A stretch of DNA of 64,000 nucleotides from Saprospiraceae bacterium (lineage in GTDB: Bacteria; Bacteroidota; Bacteroidia; Chitinophagales; Saprospiraceae). The translations under genes and the position numbers were made by a program. Of this stretch, positions 43,881 to 52,592 are shown in pieces. The stretch spans positions 94,070 through 158,069 of the forward strand of contig JADKGD010000012.1 in assembly GCA_016717145.1 (NCBI GenBank), given 5' to 3'. The notes under the pieces were generated by a model that was not told where the DNA came from, did not search any database, and was given only the letters and a program-made list of their open reading frames with translations. The number at the start of each line of letters is the position of its first letter. The first letter of the stretch is position 1.

Positions 43881-44976
43881 AATTTCCAGTCAATTTTGTC
43901 GTTAGTTTCCCATCCATATTATAAAGATAAGCTTGATTAAAGCCTTCTTTTTCTGAGGTCCAAACAAAATGTTTACCGTCTTTAAGGAAGGTCAAATCAT
44001 CAGTAATATCTATAAAATATTTATTTTTCTCTTGTAGTAAAACTGAAGCAATGGATTTTTTAGTGTCAATTATGTACAATTGAAGATCATTTTGGTGTCT
44101 ATTCAGTTTAAACACACAAAGTTTATTAGGATCTTCTGTCCATTTAACTCTAGGTATATACATGTCTGTCAAGTCTCCTACATCAGCCTTTATTGATCTG
44201 CCTTGGGATATTTCATAAATCCAAGTTGATACTTCCGAATTTTTTTCGCCCACTTTAGGATACTTAAACGTTTCATCTATGGGATACATTTCGCCTTTAT
44301 AAAGTTGCATGGTAAATTGAGGCACCAGTGTTTCGTCAAATCTTATAAAAGCTAATTTTTTGCTATCAGGAGACCAATAAAACGCTTTGGTAAAACCAAA
44401 TTCTTCTTCATATACCCAATCAGACATACCGTTGATAATCTTATTTTTGACACCATCTGTAGTGATTTGAGTAAGTTGATCATTTTTCAGGTTTTTGTAA
44501 TATAAGTTATTATTATATACAAATCCTACTTTTTCTCCATCCGGAGAAAGTTCCGGGTTAACAATTTTTCCAAAGGTAAAAACTTGTCTGATTGTGCCTG
44601 TTTTGACATCGTATACATGTGCATTTGATTTGGACGACCATCTGTAGATTGTCTCACCTTCAGACTTTAAGATTATTTTAGACTCATCTTCACTAAAAGC
44701 ATAACTATCTATTTCACCTGAAAATTTGGATTGATCCTTAAACTTCGCACCATCAAATATATTTTCAATCAATGATCCTGTTGTCAGGTCGTATTTTTTT
44801 ATACTACCGTCTTTGAGTGCTGCGTAGTGTTTTCCATCTTTCATAAAATTAAGCCGGGGAACAGACTTTGTCCTGAAAGTACCCAATGAATAAATATCTT
44901 CGATTGTAATGACTTTTTGGCCCGAAACCCCAATGAAGCAGAAGGCCAATAAACATAATGTAAAAAATCTACCCAC
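43774..44976 (-). CDS. Dipeptidyl-peptidase IV-type S9 peptidase, N-terminal propeller fragment
   Basis: First half, with a signal peptide (MGRFFTLCLLAFCFIGVSGQ) and the eight-bladed DPP IV propeller. Characteristic is the double-glutamate substrate clamp in DWVYEEEFGFTKAFYWSPDS, then KLAFIRFDETLVPQF and KYPKVGEKNSEVSTWIYEI. It reads correctly up to DEKNKKVF and then slips to LSGCRKISYGET and a stop. The joined protein of about 720 aa would remove X-Pro dipeptides in the periplasm. Its function complements the S46 peptidase and POT carriers. Confidence 0.9.
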   Translation of the reverse strand: MGRFFTLCLLAFCFIGVSGQKVITIEDIYSLGTFRTKSVPRLNFMKDGKHYAALKDGSIKKYDLTTGSLIENIFDGAKFKDQSKFSGEIDSYAFSEDESKIILKSEGETIYRWSSKSNAHVYDVKTGTIRQVFTFGKIVNPELSPDGEKVGFVYNNNLYYKNLKNDQLTQITTDGVKNKIINGMSDWVYEEEFGFTKAFYWSPDSKKLAFIRFDETLVPQFTMQLYKGEMYPIDETFKYPKVGEKNSEVSTWIYEISQGRSIKADVGDLTDMYIPRVKWTEDPNKLCVFKLNRHQNDLQLYIIDTKKSIASVLLQEKNKYFIDITDDLTFLKDGKHFVWTSEKEGFNQAYLYNMDGKLTTKLTGNYDITAFYGVDEKNKKVFLSGCRKISYGETCFFGRF

Positions 44977-45042
44977 GATAAAATTTTATTCTAAAATGAT
45001 TTGAGAACAAATGTATGAAATCTATGCCTTACTGACAAATCG

Positions 45043-45372
45043 CTAGGCAATTTTAAGCCCGTTGGGTGTTGGGGTATCCGGACTAAGCAATGTTATTTCA
45101 TTATTTACGCCCACTATACCCAAGACAAGACATTCCGATATAAAATTAGCAATTTGTTTAGGTGGAAAATTGACTATAGCAATTATTTGTTTGCCTATCA
45201 GGTCCTTAATGTCATATAAAACGGTAATCTGAGCAGCGCTTTTTTTGATTCCCAAAACACCAAAATCTATTGAAAGCCTATAGGATGGCTTAGAAGCTCT
45301 AGGAAATTCTTCAACACTTAGCACTGTTCCAACCCTAATGTCAATTTTTTCAAAATCTTCCCATGTTATCAT
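45043..45372 (-). CDS. csaA: CsaA-like tRNA-binding protein/chaperone
   Basis: 109 aa from ATG 45372 (MITWEDFEKIDIRVGTVLSV); an ATG 18 bases upstream is also in frame. The whole protein is one EMAP/tRNA-binding OB domain: DIRVGTVLSVEEFPRA, LSIDFGVLGIKKSAAQIT, IAIVNFPPKQIANF, CLVLGIVG and TPTPNGLKIA closely follow Bacillus CsaA, a dimer tied to protein export and chaperone-like activity. Length is normal. The promoter region is shared with the divergent Cys-rich gene. Confidence 0.92.
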   Translation of the reverse strand: MITWEDFEKIDIRVGTVLSVEEFPRASKPSYRLSIDFGVLGIKKSAAQITVLYDIKDLIGKQIIAIVNFPPKQIANFISECLVLGIVGVNNEITLLSPDTPTPNGLKIA

Positions 45373-45455
45373 CTTTGATGTTTTAAACAAAAATAGATAT
45401 TTGAATCAATAATTTGTTAAATTAAACATTTATTGTCCATACAAGTCTAAAAATA

Positions 45456-45486
45456 TTGACAAAAGCCTTAAAAGGCATTATCTTTG
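45456..45486 (+). promoter_or_regulatory. Promoter of the metal locus with palindrome in the spacer
   Basis: TTG (45456-45458), a 20-base spacer, then TATCTTTG (45479-45486): textbook Bacteroidota promoter. The spacer holds a perfect inverted repeat GCCTT-AA-AAGGC (45465-45476), well placed for a repressor. The predicted start falls at or next to the ATG at 45494, so the mRNA may be leaderless. Confidence 0.65.
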
Positions 45487-45493
45487 CACCCGC

Positions 45494-45865
45494 ATGAAGT
45501 ATATAGCACTAATATTTTCGTTTTTAATTTTCTTTCAGTCCTTGACTGTTTGTGCACCTGTGATTTATAAACAACGCTTGGCTGCTGAAAAAGCAGTTTG
45601 TCAAAATTTTTCAGTATCAAATAAAGACAATAAAAAGCATAGTTGTTGCAATAAAATGCCAAAGTCAGACAATACAGAAGATAAAGATGGTTGTTGCGGT
45701 GATGATTGTACCTGTATTTGTTGTACAAAAGTGTTCTTCCAAAATAATTTCAGCAAATCTATAATTTCAATTCAGGATATAATATTTGTAGAAACCAATA
45801 TTCCACTCCTTTTCTGCCATTCATTTGATTTTCATCAGATACTTGTTGCACCTCCTCGAGTTTAA
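45494..45865 (+). CDS. Cys-rich secreted protein of a metal locus
   Basis: 123 aa with a signal peptide (IALIFSFLIFFQSLTVCA). The centre is metallothionein-like, with most of the 11 cysteines clustered (HSCCNKM, GCCGDDCTCICCTK) amid Lys, Asp and Glu. The end HQILVAPPRV is a short conserved tail seen in Bacteroidota proteins encoded beside copper-type TonB receptors and HMA proteins, as here. A role in periplasmic copper or other thiophilic metal binding is inferred. It is preceded by a strong promoter and followed after 100 bases by the HMA gene. Confidence 0.75.
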   Translation: MKYIALIFSFLIFFQSLTVCAPVIYKQRLAAEKAVCQNFSVSNKDNKKHSCCNKMPKSDNTEDKDGCCGDDCTCICCTKVFFQNNFSKSIISIQDIIFVETNIPLLFCHSFDFHQILVAPPRV

Positions 45866-45965
45866 TATTTTTATCTTTTTAAAGTAGGTTATGTATTCAC
45901 AATCCAATTTTGTGGCATCGAACCATACAATCGTAATTATTGATAAATTTATTAAGTAAAAATGT

Positions 45966-46301
45966 ATGTTTAAGTATATCGTTACAGGACTATTATTTAT
46001 GTCCTTTTTCCAGTTTAATAAGAATAGCTTATCCGGACAAAATACCACTTTATCTATATTAGTAAGTGGGGCGTGTGGTATGTGTAAGGAGAGAATAGAA
46101 AATACCTCTGGCAAAATTGTAGGTGTTGTTTCAGCTAATTATGACATCGAAAATCAAAAACTTTCCCTTGAAGTTCAGCCAATTTTCCAAAAGTCTGACC
46201 TTATAAAAACACTGCTTATGGTTGGGCACGACACAGAGGGACAGGTAGCACCTGATGATGTCTATAAAAACTTAGTGCATGTTGTCATTATAGAGAAATA
46301 A
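45966..46301 (+). CDS. Heavy-metal-associated (HMA) domain, N-terminal part of a probable HMA-TonB receptor fusion
   Basis: 111 aa as read: a signal peptide (FKYIVTGLLFMSFFQF), then an HMA domain with metal site GACGMC (Cys37, Cys40) and NYDIENQKLSLEVQP. The reading ends in NLVHVVIIEK. One extra T in GTGCATGTTGTCATTATAG near 46282 instead gives LVHCCHYRE, the CCxYR ending usual for this family, and the frame then continues without a stop through a D/H/E-rich linker (DKNDDEDHSEHDHDK) into the TonB receptor. The offset between the two frames (one base) fits exactly. So the real product is probably an 861-aa secreted HMA-linker-receptor protein. Confidence 0.75.
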   Translation: MFKYIVTGLLFMSFFQFNKNSLSGQNTTLSILVSGACGMCKERIENTSGKIVGVVSANYDIENQKLSLEVQPIFQKSDLIKTLLMVGHDTEGQVAPDDVYKNLVHVVIIEK

Positions 46302-46426
46302 ATGTCCATTCAGGTGACGCTAATACAAAAGACAAAAATGACGACGAAGATCATTCCGAGCACGATCATGATAAATCAGTACCTACGCTTAGAGGGGTAG
46401 TCTATGAAAAATTAGAATCCGGTACC

Positions 46427-48550
46427 ATGAATCCATTGATAGGGGCAAACATCATGTGGAGCGGAGAAAAGATGGGGACAGTTTCAGACCTTAGCGGCAA
46501 TTTTGAAATTTCTTTGTCACAAAACTCAAAGTTACTTGTTGTTTCGTATGTTGGATATAGCACTGATACAATAATGATAGACAAGTCCGGATTTGTCAAT
46601 ATTGTTATATCCACTCCAAACCTTTTGGATGCCGTCACCATAACGCACAAAAAACGGACGACAGAGATATCATATCTGGAAACTGTCAAAGTGCAAAATA
46701 TTTCCAGTAAAGAATTGTTGAAAGCGGCATGCTGCAATCTGGCAGAAAGTTTTGATACAACTCCTGCTGTAGATGCTTCAATGACAGATGCGATTACCGG
46801 GACAAAAAAAATAGAAATGCTTGGACTTGCAGGACCTTATGTTCAGATCACTCGTGAAAATATTCCGGATGTACGCGGTTTGGCGGCTTTGCAGGGACTA
46901 AATTATACGCCCGGTCCGTGGGTTGAAGGTATGCAACTCAATATGGGTGCAGGTTCAGTAGTAAATGGTTTCGAAAGTATTACGGGTCAGATCAATGTTG
47001 AACTTAAGAAACCATGTGATGAAGAAAAAATGAGTTTTAATGCTTATGGCAGTGAAGCAGGAAGGTATGAAATGAATACATTTGCAAAACAAGAGGTCAA
47101 TGAAAACTGGAGTACGGCAACTCTTTTGCATGCATCCGCACGTATACAGCGCCGGGATCACAATCATGACGGTTATCTTGATATGCCTTTGAGCAAACAA
47201 TTTGGTTTTATAAATAGATGGAAATACACTAATAATAATGGTCAGGAAGGACAGATAGGCATTAAAGTTTCGTACCTGGATAATATAAGTGGTCAAAAAT
47301 CTTTTAATCCGGGCGAATCCGATAGAACAAAAGTATGGGGTGCTAATATCAAGACCAATAGAACAGAAATATGGGGTAAACGTGGTTTTGTAAATTTAGC
47401 GACACCATACAAAACACTCGGATTTCAGTTTTCAGGAGTCTATCATACCCAGGATGCCCAATTTGGCAGCAGAGTCTATGATGCAACACAAAAGTCCTTG
47501 TATTTTAATATGATTTATCAATCTATCATAGACAACACCGATCATCAGGTAAGAGTAGGTAGCAGTTTTCAATGGGACCAGTTTCATGAGCTGGTCGATT
47601 CAAGTCATTATAACCGTAACGAATGGGTTCCAGGTATATTCGGGGAATATACTTACAAGGGATCTGAAAAGTTTAGTGTTTTAATAGGTGGTAGAGCCGA
47701 CTATCATAACAATTTTGGCTTATTTTTTACACCACGTCTGAATATCAGGTATGCCCCCGACCAAAGCACAGTGTTTAGAATTGCTGCCGGCCGTGGTCAA
47801 CGAACCCAGTCTATATTTGCAGAACATGTTGGTGTCCTTGCTTCCAACAGAGTCATTACCATAGTTGGACAAAATGCACAAAATCCATATGGATTAAATG
47901 CTGAAGTTGCCTGGAATTTAGGTGTAAGTATGACAAAAGAAATCAAACTGGGTTCGAGAAACCTATTAATTTCTTTTGATGCAAATCGAATTGATTTTGT
48001 AAATCAAATCGTAGCTGATTTTGACAGAAATCCACAACAGATCTGGTTTTATAACCTTACAGGTAAATCTTATTCAAATAGTGCACAACTTCAACTCGAA
48101 ATCGATGTTACAAAATGGTTGGATGTAAGACTCGCTTACAGATATAATGACGTAAAAACCACTTTTGGTGAAAAATTACTCAGAAAACCTTTGGTATCCC
48201 CTCAAAGAGCTTTTGCAAATACCGCCATAAAGTTTGGTAAAGGGTGGACTTTCGATTACACCATCAATTGGCTTAATTCCGTACGTATACCTTCGACAGC
48301 CAGCAATCCATTACAATACCGATGGGAAGACAAATCACCTTCATATTTCCTTAGCAATGCCCAACTTAGCAAATCCTGGAAAGGAAACTTTGAAATTTAT
48401 TTGGGAGGGGAAAATATTTTTGATTACAAGCTTCATAATCCGATAATAGCTGCAGGACAACCATTCAGTAAATATTTTGACAGCTCTTTAGCGTGGGGTC
48501 CCATAATGGGCGTAAACGTATATATTGGTTTAAGATATAGCATTAAATAA
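46427..48550 (+). CDS. TonB-dependent receptor (copper-type), probable C-terminal part of the HMA fusion
   Basis: 707 aa from the first in-frame ATG, but that ATG lies inside the CarboxypepD_reg domain (GVVYEKLESGTMNPLIGANI) and there is no signal peptide, so translation must begin upstream, most likely at the HMA start 45966. Plug domain: AACCNLAESFDTTPAVDASM, PYVQITRENIPDVRGLAAL, GAGSVVNGFESITGQINVEL. The barrel ends FDSSLAWGPIMGVNVYIGLR with a terminal aromatic-flanked strand. This plug type accompanies HMA and Cys-rich proteins in Bacteroidota and is thought to serve copper or related metals. Directly convergent with a tonB gene. Confidence 0.88.
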   Translation: MNPLIGANIMWSGEKMGTVSDLSGNFEISLSQNSKLLVVSYVGYSTDTIMIDKSGFVNIVISTPNLLDAVTITHKKRTTEISYLETVKVQNISSKELLKAACCNLAESFDTTPAVDASMTDAITGTKKIEMLGLAGPYVQITRENIPDVRGLAALQGLNYTPGPWVEGMQLNMGAGSVVNGFESITGQINVELKKPCDEEKMSFNAYGSEAGRYEMNTFAKQEVNENWSTATLLHASARIQRRDHNHDGYLDMPLSKQFGFINRWKYTNNNGQEGQIGIKVSYLDNISGQKSFNPGESDRTKVWGANIKTNRTEIWGKRGFVNLATPYKTLGFQFSGVYHTQDAQFGSRVYDATQKSLYFNMIYQSIIDNTDHQVRVGSSFQWDQFHELVDSSHYNRNEWVPGIFGEYTYKGSEKFSVLIGGRADYHNNFGLFFTPRLNIRYAPDQSTVFRIAAGRGQRTQSIFAEHVGVLASNRVITIVGQNAQNPYGLNAEVAWNLGVSMTKEIKLGSRNLLISFDANRIDFVNQIVADFDRNPQQIWFYNLTGKSYSNSAQLQLEIDVTKWLDVRLAYRYNDVKTTFGEKLLRKPLVSPQRAFANTAIKFGKGWTFDYTINWLNSVRIPSTASNPLQYRWEDKSPSYFLSNAQLSKSWKGNFEIYLGGENIFDYKLHNPIIAAGQPFSKYFDSSLAWGPIMGVNVYIGLRYSIK

Positions 48551-48582
48551 GTCGTTTGAAACGATAAAAATAGTATATACAA

Positions 48583-48618
48583 TAAAGAGGGTAAGAAAAT
48601 TAATTTTTACCCTCTTTA
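48583..48618. terminator. Bidirectional terminator between receptor and tonB copy 1
   Basis: TAAAGAGGGTAA (48583-48594) pairs with TTACCCTCTTTA (48607-48618), flanked by A and T runs. It serves the plus-strand receptor and the minus-strand tonB. A near copy follows tonB copy 2. Confidence 0.8.
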
Positions 48619-48630
48619 TAAAACAAAGAT

Positions 48631-49533
48631 TTATCTTTCTAGTTTGAACTTAACAGGAAGCGTATACAGTACTTTCACAGGCCGACCCCTTTGTTTGCCC
48701 TGGTATCCACTTTTACCCATATTATTCATACTTTTTACAACCAGTTCCGCTGCTTCTGCACAACCAGCTCCGATATCTCTGACTATTTTTGTTTCAGAGA
48801 TTGTTCCATCTTTATCTACAACAAATTGCAAAACAACCCCACCTTCAACGCCAATTTCTATGGCAATTTTAGGATAAGTAAGATTAGCATAAATATAGGC
48901 CAACATCATTTGTTTTGCACAATCGTCTTTTTCTGTTTCTGTTCCTTTATCCTCACAACCAGGAAATCTTGGCATTTGCTCAACTACTTTAAAGATCTCA
49001 TCAATGTCTGTTGTTTTTAGTGGTGGGAGAGGTGGTGCTTTGGCAGGTATCGGGTCCTCTATTTTTGAATCTTCACTCACATCAGGACTCAAAAATTTGG
49101 GTGCAAGCTCATTTATCACTTCTGTGTCAGGGACTGCCTTAATTAAGGTTGGCGGAGGCGGCAGACGTAATGGTGGCTCTGCAATACGCGGCACATCCAT
49201 TTCTATAACATCTTCTGATGCCCAATTATCATCAGGAATATAAATTTCCTTTTCACTTGTTGTCCAACTCATTGTTACTAAAGAAATTGCTACCGTTGCT
49301 GCCATTCCGTAACTTAAAAAGATCCCCCTATAAAGGAATACATCAACTTCCGGATATTTTGTTTTTGCATTGAGCATAGAAGATTTAACCTTATTGTTAA
49401 TGCTTTCAAGTTTCTGATAATCATATTTTTTATACTTTATTTTAAAGTATAGAATCATACCTATCGTCAAAATAATTAAGCCGATTATAGTAGTTAAAAC
49501 ACCAGAGCTACCAACTTCCAATTCGCTAAACAT
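48631..49533 (-). CDS. TonB-family energy transducer, copy 1 (reduced proline tract)
   Basis: 300 aa. An N-terminal hairpin of membrane segments (TTIIGLIILTIGMILYF and a second near 75-95), then an acidic/proline spacer, then the TonB C-terminal domain (VVEQMPRFPGCEDKGTETEK, TYPKIAIEIGVEGGVVLQFV, RPVKVLYTLPVKFKLER). Compared with copy 2 the proline run is broken (PPLRLPPPPTL against an 11-proline run) and GKKWTPGKQ has become GKSGYQGKQ, so this copy has drifted. The middle helix suggests it is not the classic single-helix TonB. The gene order is copy 2 then copy 1 in transcription direction. Confidence 0.88.
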   Translation of the reverse strand: MFSELEVGSSGVLTTIIGLIILTIGMILYFKIKYKKYDYQKLESINNKVKSSMLNAKTKYPEVDVFLYRGIFLSYGMAATVAISLVTMSWTTSEKEIYIPDDNWASEDVIEMDVPRIAEPPLRLPPPPTLIKAVPDTEVINELAPKFLSPDVSEDSKIEDPIPAKAPPLPPLKTTDIDEIFKVVEQMPRFPGCEDKGTETEKDDCAKQMMLAYIYANLTYPKIAIEIGVEGGVVLQFVVDKDGTISETKIVRDIGAGCAEAAELVVKSMNNMGKSGYQGKQRGRPVKVLYTLPVKFKLER

Positions 49534-49808
49534 ACCTACTTATTTTAAAATATTAATAAATAATAAATCCCTGTAATTGAACATGTAATATTGGTTACGT
49601 CATCATCCAAAAAACATTATTTTCAACCATTATATAAAGTAACATTCTACTTTACGACCTTACTATTAAGATGCTAAAATGTTAGTTTAGGGTGGGAAAA
49701 CGTGAATATATTTAGGCTTTTAAAAGATTTATTTCTTATTTCGCTTGCTAACAAACATTGGCACATTGTAATTTAAAATACTATAGCCCAAACCACTAAG
49801 CAATAAAA

Positions 49809-49840
49809 AAGAGGGTAGAAAAATTAATTTCTACCCTCTT
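49809..49840 (-). terminator. Terminator after tonB copy 2
   Basis: AAGAGGGTAGAAA (49809-49821) pairs with TTTCTACCCTCTT (49828-49840). It closely resembles the hairpin at 48583-48618, showing that the duplication took the gene and its terminator together. The rest of the 342-base interval 49534-49875 shows no gene. Confidence 0.8.
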
Positions 49841-49875
49841 CGTAAAACACTTTATTATAGTACCTACAATAAGAT

Positions 49876-50790
49876 TTATCCTTCCAATTTAAACTTAACA
49901 GGAAGCGTATAAAGAACTTTTACAGGTCGGCCCCTTTGTTTTCCGGGTGTCCACTTTTTACCCATACTATTCATACTTTTTACAACCAATTCTGCGGCCT
50001 CACCACAACCAGCGCCAATATCTCTTACTATTTTGGTCTCAGTAATCCCTCCATCTTTATCTACAACAAACTGTAATACAACCCCGCCTTCTACGCCATT
50101 TTCTCTTGCTATCGCAGGATACTTAAGGTTTGCATAAATAAATTCCAACATCTTTTTTTTCGCACAATCGTCCTTTTCTTTATCTGTTCCTTTATCTTCA
50201 CAACCAGGAAATCGTGGCATCTGTTCTACTACTTTAAAAATCTCTTCTTCAACCGCTTTTGGTGGCGGTGGCGGTGGTGGCGGTGGTGCTTTAGGAACAA
50301 AAGCCGGAGTTTCTATTTTAGTTTCTTCTGTAACTTCCTGATTCAAAAACTTAGGTGCCTCCTCTTCAAGCACTTCTGTATCAGGAACCTCCTGAATTAC
50401 CGGTGGCGGTGGTGGCGGTGGTGGTGGTGGTGGCTCTGCAGTACGTGGTATTTCAATTTCTACTTCATCTTCCATTGCCAGTGCATCATCAGGAATATAG
50501 ACTTCCTTTTCATACGTTGTCCAACTCATTGCTACCAAAGAGATAGCCAGAGCTGCGGCCATTCCGAAATTAAAAAAACTTCCGGCATTTTTGAATACGT
50601 CAACTTCCGGAAATTTTGTTTTCGCACTGAGCGAAGAAGATTTTACCTTACTGTTAATGCTCTCAAGTTCCTGGTAATCAAATTTTCTATACCTCATTCT
50701 GAAATATAGAATCAACCCAATCGTCAAAACTATTAAGCCGATTGTAGTAGCTAAAACACCAGCGCTACCAACTTCTAATTCTCTGAACAT
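49876..50790 (-). CDS. TonB-family energy transducer, copy 2
   Basis: 304 aa. It has an N-terminal helix (VLATTIGLIVLTIGLILYF), a second hydrophobic stretch (FFNFGMAAALAISLVAMSW), an 11-proline run (EPPPPPPPPPPPVI) and a second run near residue 170, and a C-terminal TonB fold (VVEQMPRFPGCEDKGTDKEK, GVEGGVVLQFVVDKDG, KQRGRPVKVLYTL). It transfers proton-motive energy to outer-membrane receptors. It begins six bases downstream of the VanZ gene stop. The proline and acidic spacer is intact, so this is probably the functional copy. The GGT-rich proline codons make the DNA low-complexity. Confidence 0.9.
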   Translation of the reverse strand: MFRELEVGSAGVLATTIGLIVLTIGLILYFRMRYRKFDYQELESINSKVKSSSLSAKTKFPEVDVFKNAGSFFNFGMAAALAISLVAMSWTTYEKEVYIPDDALAMEDEVEIEIPRTAEPPPPPPPPPPPVIQEVPDTEVLEEEAPKFLNQEVTEETKIETPAFVPKAPPPPPPPPPKAVEEEIFKVVEQMPRFPGCEDKGTDKEKDDCAKKKMLEFIYANLKYPAIARENGVEGGVVLQFVVDKDGGITETKIVRDIGAGCGEAAELVVKSMNSMGKKWTPGKQRGRPVKVLYTLPVKFKLEG

Positions 50791-50796
50791 ACGCTT

Positions 50797-51177
50797 TTAA
50801 TTAATAAATTTTTTAAATGATACAAAACCTACAATTGAACCTACAATATTGGCTAAAATATCGTATAATTCAAAAGATCTACCGTTAAAAAGCCAAAATT
50901 GACAAATTTCCATTAGAACACCAAAAGAAACTGAATAAAAAAATACAAATTTTTGATTAATATTTTTAGTTCTCAATGCAAGCAACCATAAAACTGTAAA
51001 TATTGCATAAAAAGTAAGGTGTGCCAATTTATCAAAACCTACAAAGTCCCAAACGTTAAAACGTGATACGTTGCGTGCTGATATTAATGACAACCACAAT
51101 GTCAGAAGTGTCCAAAAAATTGCCAATTTCAAATATAAACGGTCACTCAACATTTTGAGCTTACTTATAAGATGCAT
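50797..51177 (-). CDS. VanZ-family membrane protein
   Basis: 126 aa with four helices. Family hallmarks: FDKLAHLTFYAIFTVLWLLA (the D-K-xxH motif), FFYSVSFGVLMEICQFWLFNGRS (the G-x-x-x-E-x-x-Q motif) and a final FELYDILANIVGSIVGF (the D-x-x-AN-x-x-G motif). VanZ proteins have been tied to glycopeptide resistance and, more generally, envelope changes; no van genes are here. Cotranscribed with the tonB pair. Confidence 0.9.
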   Translation of the reverse strand: MHLISKLKMLSDRLYLKLAIFWTLLTLWLSLISARNVSRFNVWDFVGFDKLAHLTFYAIFTVLWLLALRTKNINQKFVFFYSVSFGVLMEICQFWLFNGRSFELYDILANIVGSIVGFVSFKKFIN

Positions 51178-51214
51178 CTATCTTTATTTTTGGTGTATTA
51201 ACTTTTATATTTTT

Positions 51215-52561
51215 TCAACTATTCTGAAGAATCATCTCTGAAGTTACTTGTTCACATTGGTCATCAAATCTTCCCAAACACACCGGAGCAATTTTATTAA
51301 TCATACTGCCATCAAGCGGTAAAATAACTTTTATATAATTATCTGTATAACCTGACATCATACCATCCTCTTTAATATTTTCAAACAGTACTTCCCTGAC
51401 TGTACCTAAATATGGCAAACTAAATGCCATTTTCTTTTTTTGAGATAATATCCTCAGCATTTCATTTCTTTTACGTCTGACATCCATGGGTACAGCATTT
51501 CCCATCTCCGCTGCAGGTGTATTTTTTCGTTCAGAATATGTAAATACATGAATATAAGAAATCTCCAGACTCTTCAAAAAATTGTAAGTTTGTAAAAAAT
51601 CTTCTTCAGTCTCACCAGGAAAACCAACAATCACGTCGACACCAATACAACAGTGGGGCATCTTTTTTTTAATCCAATCGACACGTTCCTTATATAAAGC
51701 GCTTGCATATCTCCTTTTCATAGCCTGTAGTATTTTGTCACTGCCTGATTGAAGAGGTATATGAAAATGAGGAACAAACTTATTGGATGTATGTACGAAG
51801 TTTATGATTTCTTCAGTCAATAAATTTGGTTCAATTGACGAGATTCTATATCTTTCAATTCCTTCAACATGATCCAATTCTCTTATAAGGTCGATAAAAA
51901 GTGCCTCTTTTTTGACCCTCTGGCCTTCAATGACTTCTGTTCCATTACCAAAATCCCCTAAATTCACCCCAGTCAGCACTATTTCTTTTACACCAAGTTT
52001 AGAGATCTTTAGAGCATTTGCTACTACGTTTTCGACTGTATCACTACGACTATTTCCTCTGGCTTGCGGGATAGTGCAAAAAGAACATTTATAGTCACAG
52101 CCATCCTGTACTTTTAAAAATGATCTGGTTCTGTCACCAAATGAAAATGAGTCGATAAATACATTTGCTTCTTTGACATCACCAGCGAAAACCATTCCCT
52201 TGCCAGATGACTTTGAAATACCATCAATAAAATTAAGTATATTAAATTTTTCTGCTGCCCCCAACACCAAATCAACTCCCGGGATGTCAGCTATCTCTTT
52301 AGGCTTCAGTTGTGCATAACATCCAACCACAACAATTTTAGCAAGTGGAGAATATTTCAGTGCCCTTCTCACTTCATACCGACATTTTTTATCTGCAAAG
52401 TCAGTAACTGAACAAGTATTAAGAACATAAATATCAGCTCCGGTTTCAAAATCAACTGTGTTATATCCATGATCTTCAAATGATCTTCTGATGCTTGAAG
52501 TCTCTGAAAAATTTAATTTACAGCCGAGCGTATGAAAAGCTACAGTAAGTGGCGTTGCCAT
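51215..52561 (-). CDS. mtaB: tRNA t6A37 methylthiotransferase MtaB
   Basis: 448-aa radical-SAM enzyme that adds a methylthio group to N6-threonylcarbamoyladenosine at tRNA position 37. The N-terminal UPF0004 domain has its cluster cysteines (TLGCKLN, LNTCSVT, VGCYAQL). The radical-SAM motif is DYKCSFCTIP with CDYKCSFC near residue 155. A TRAM-like domain ends the protein (VREVLFENIKEDGMMSGYTD). CKLNFSE at the start distinguishes MtaB from MiaB (C-x-M/N-x-x-D). It is followed by the VanZ gene after 38 bases. Confidence 0.93.
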   Translation of the reverse strand: MATPLTVAFHTLGCKLNFSETSSIRRSFEDHGYNTVDFETGADIYVLNTCSVTDFADKKCRYEVRRALKYSPLAKIVVVGCYAQLKPKEIADIPGVDLVLGAAEKFNILNFIDGISKSSGKGMVFAGDVKEANVFIDSFSFGDRTRSFLKVQDGCDYKCSFCTIPQARGNSRSDTVENVVANALKISKLGVKEIVLTGVNLGDFGNGTEVIEGQRVKKEALFIDLIRELDHVEGIERYRISSIEPNLLTEEIINFVHTSNKFVPHFHIPLQSGSDKILQAMKRRYASALYKERVDWIKKKMPHCCIGVDVIVGFPGETEEDFLQTYNFLKSLEISYIHVFTYSERKNTPAAEMGNAVPMDVRRKRNEMLRILSQKKKMAFSLPYLGTVREVLFENIKEDGMMSGYTDNYIKVILPLDGSMINKIAPVCLGRFDDQCEQVTSEMILQNS

Positions 52562-52592
52562 ATTGTTTTACAAGTGTTTAAATATTACAAGG

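Noticed and set aside
45468..45728. Minus-strand 86-codon frame opposite the Cys-rich gene
   Set aside because: It is the complement of the Cys-rich coding region and lacks recognisable protein character. The plus-strand gene has a signal peptide and promoter.
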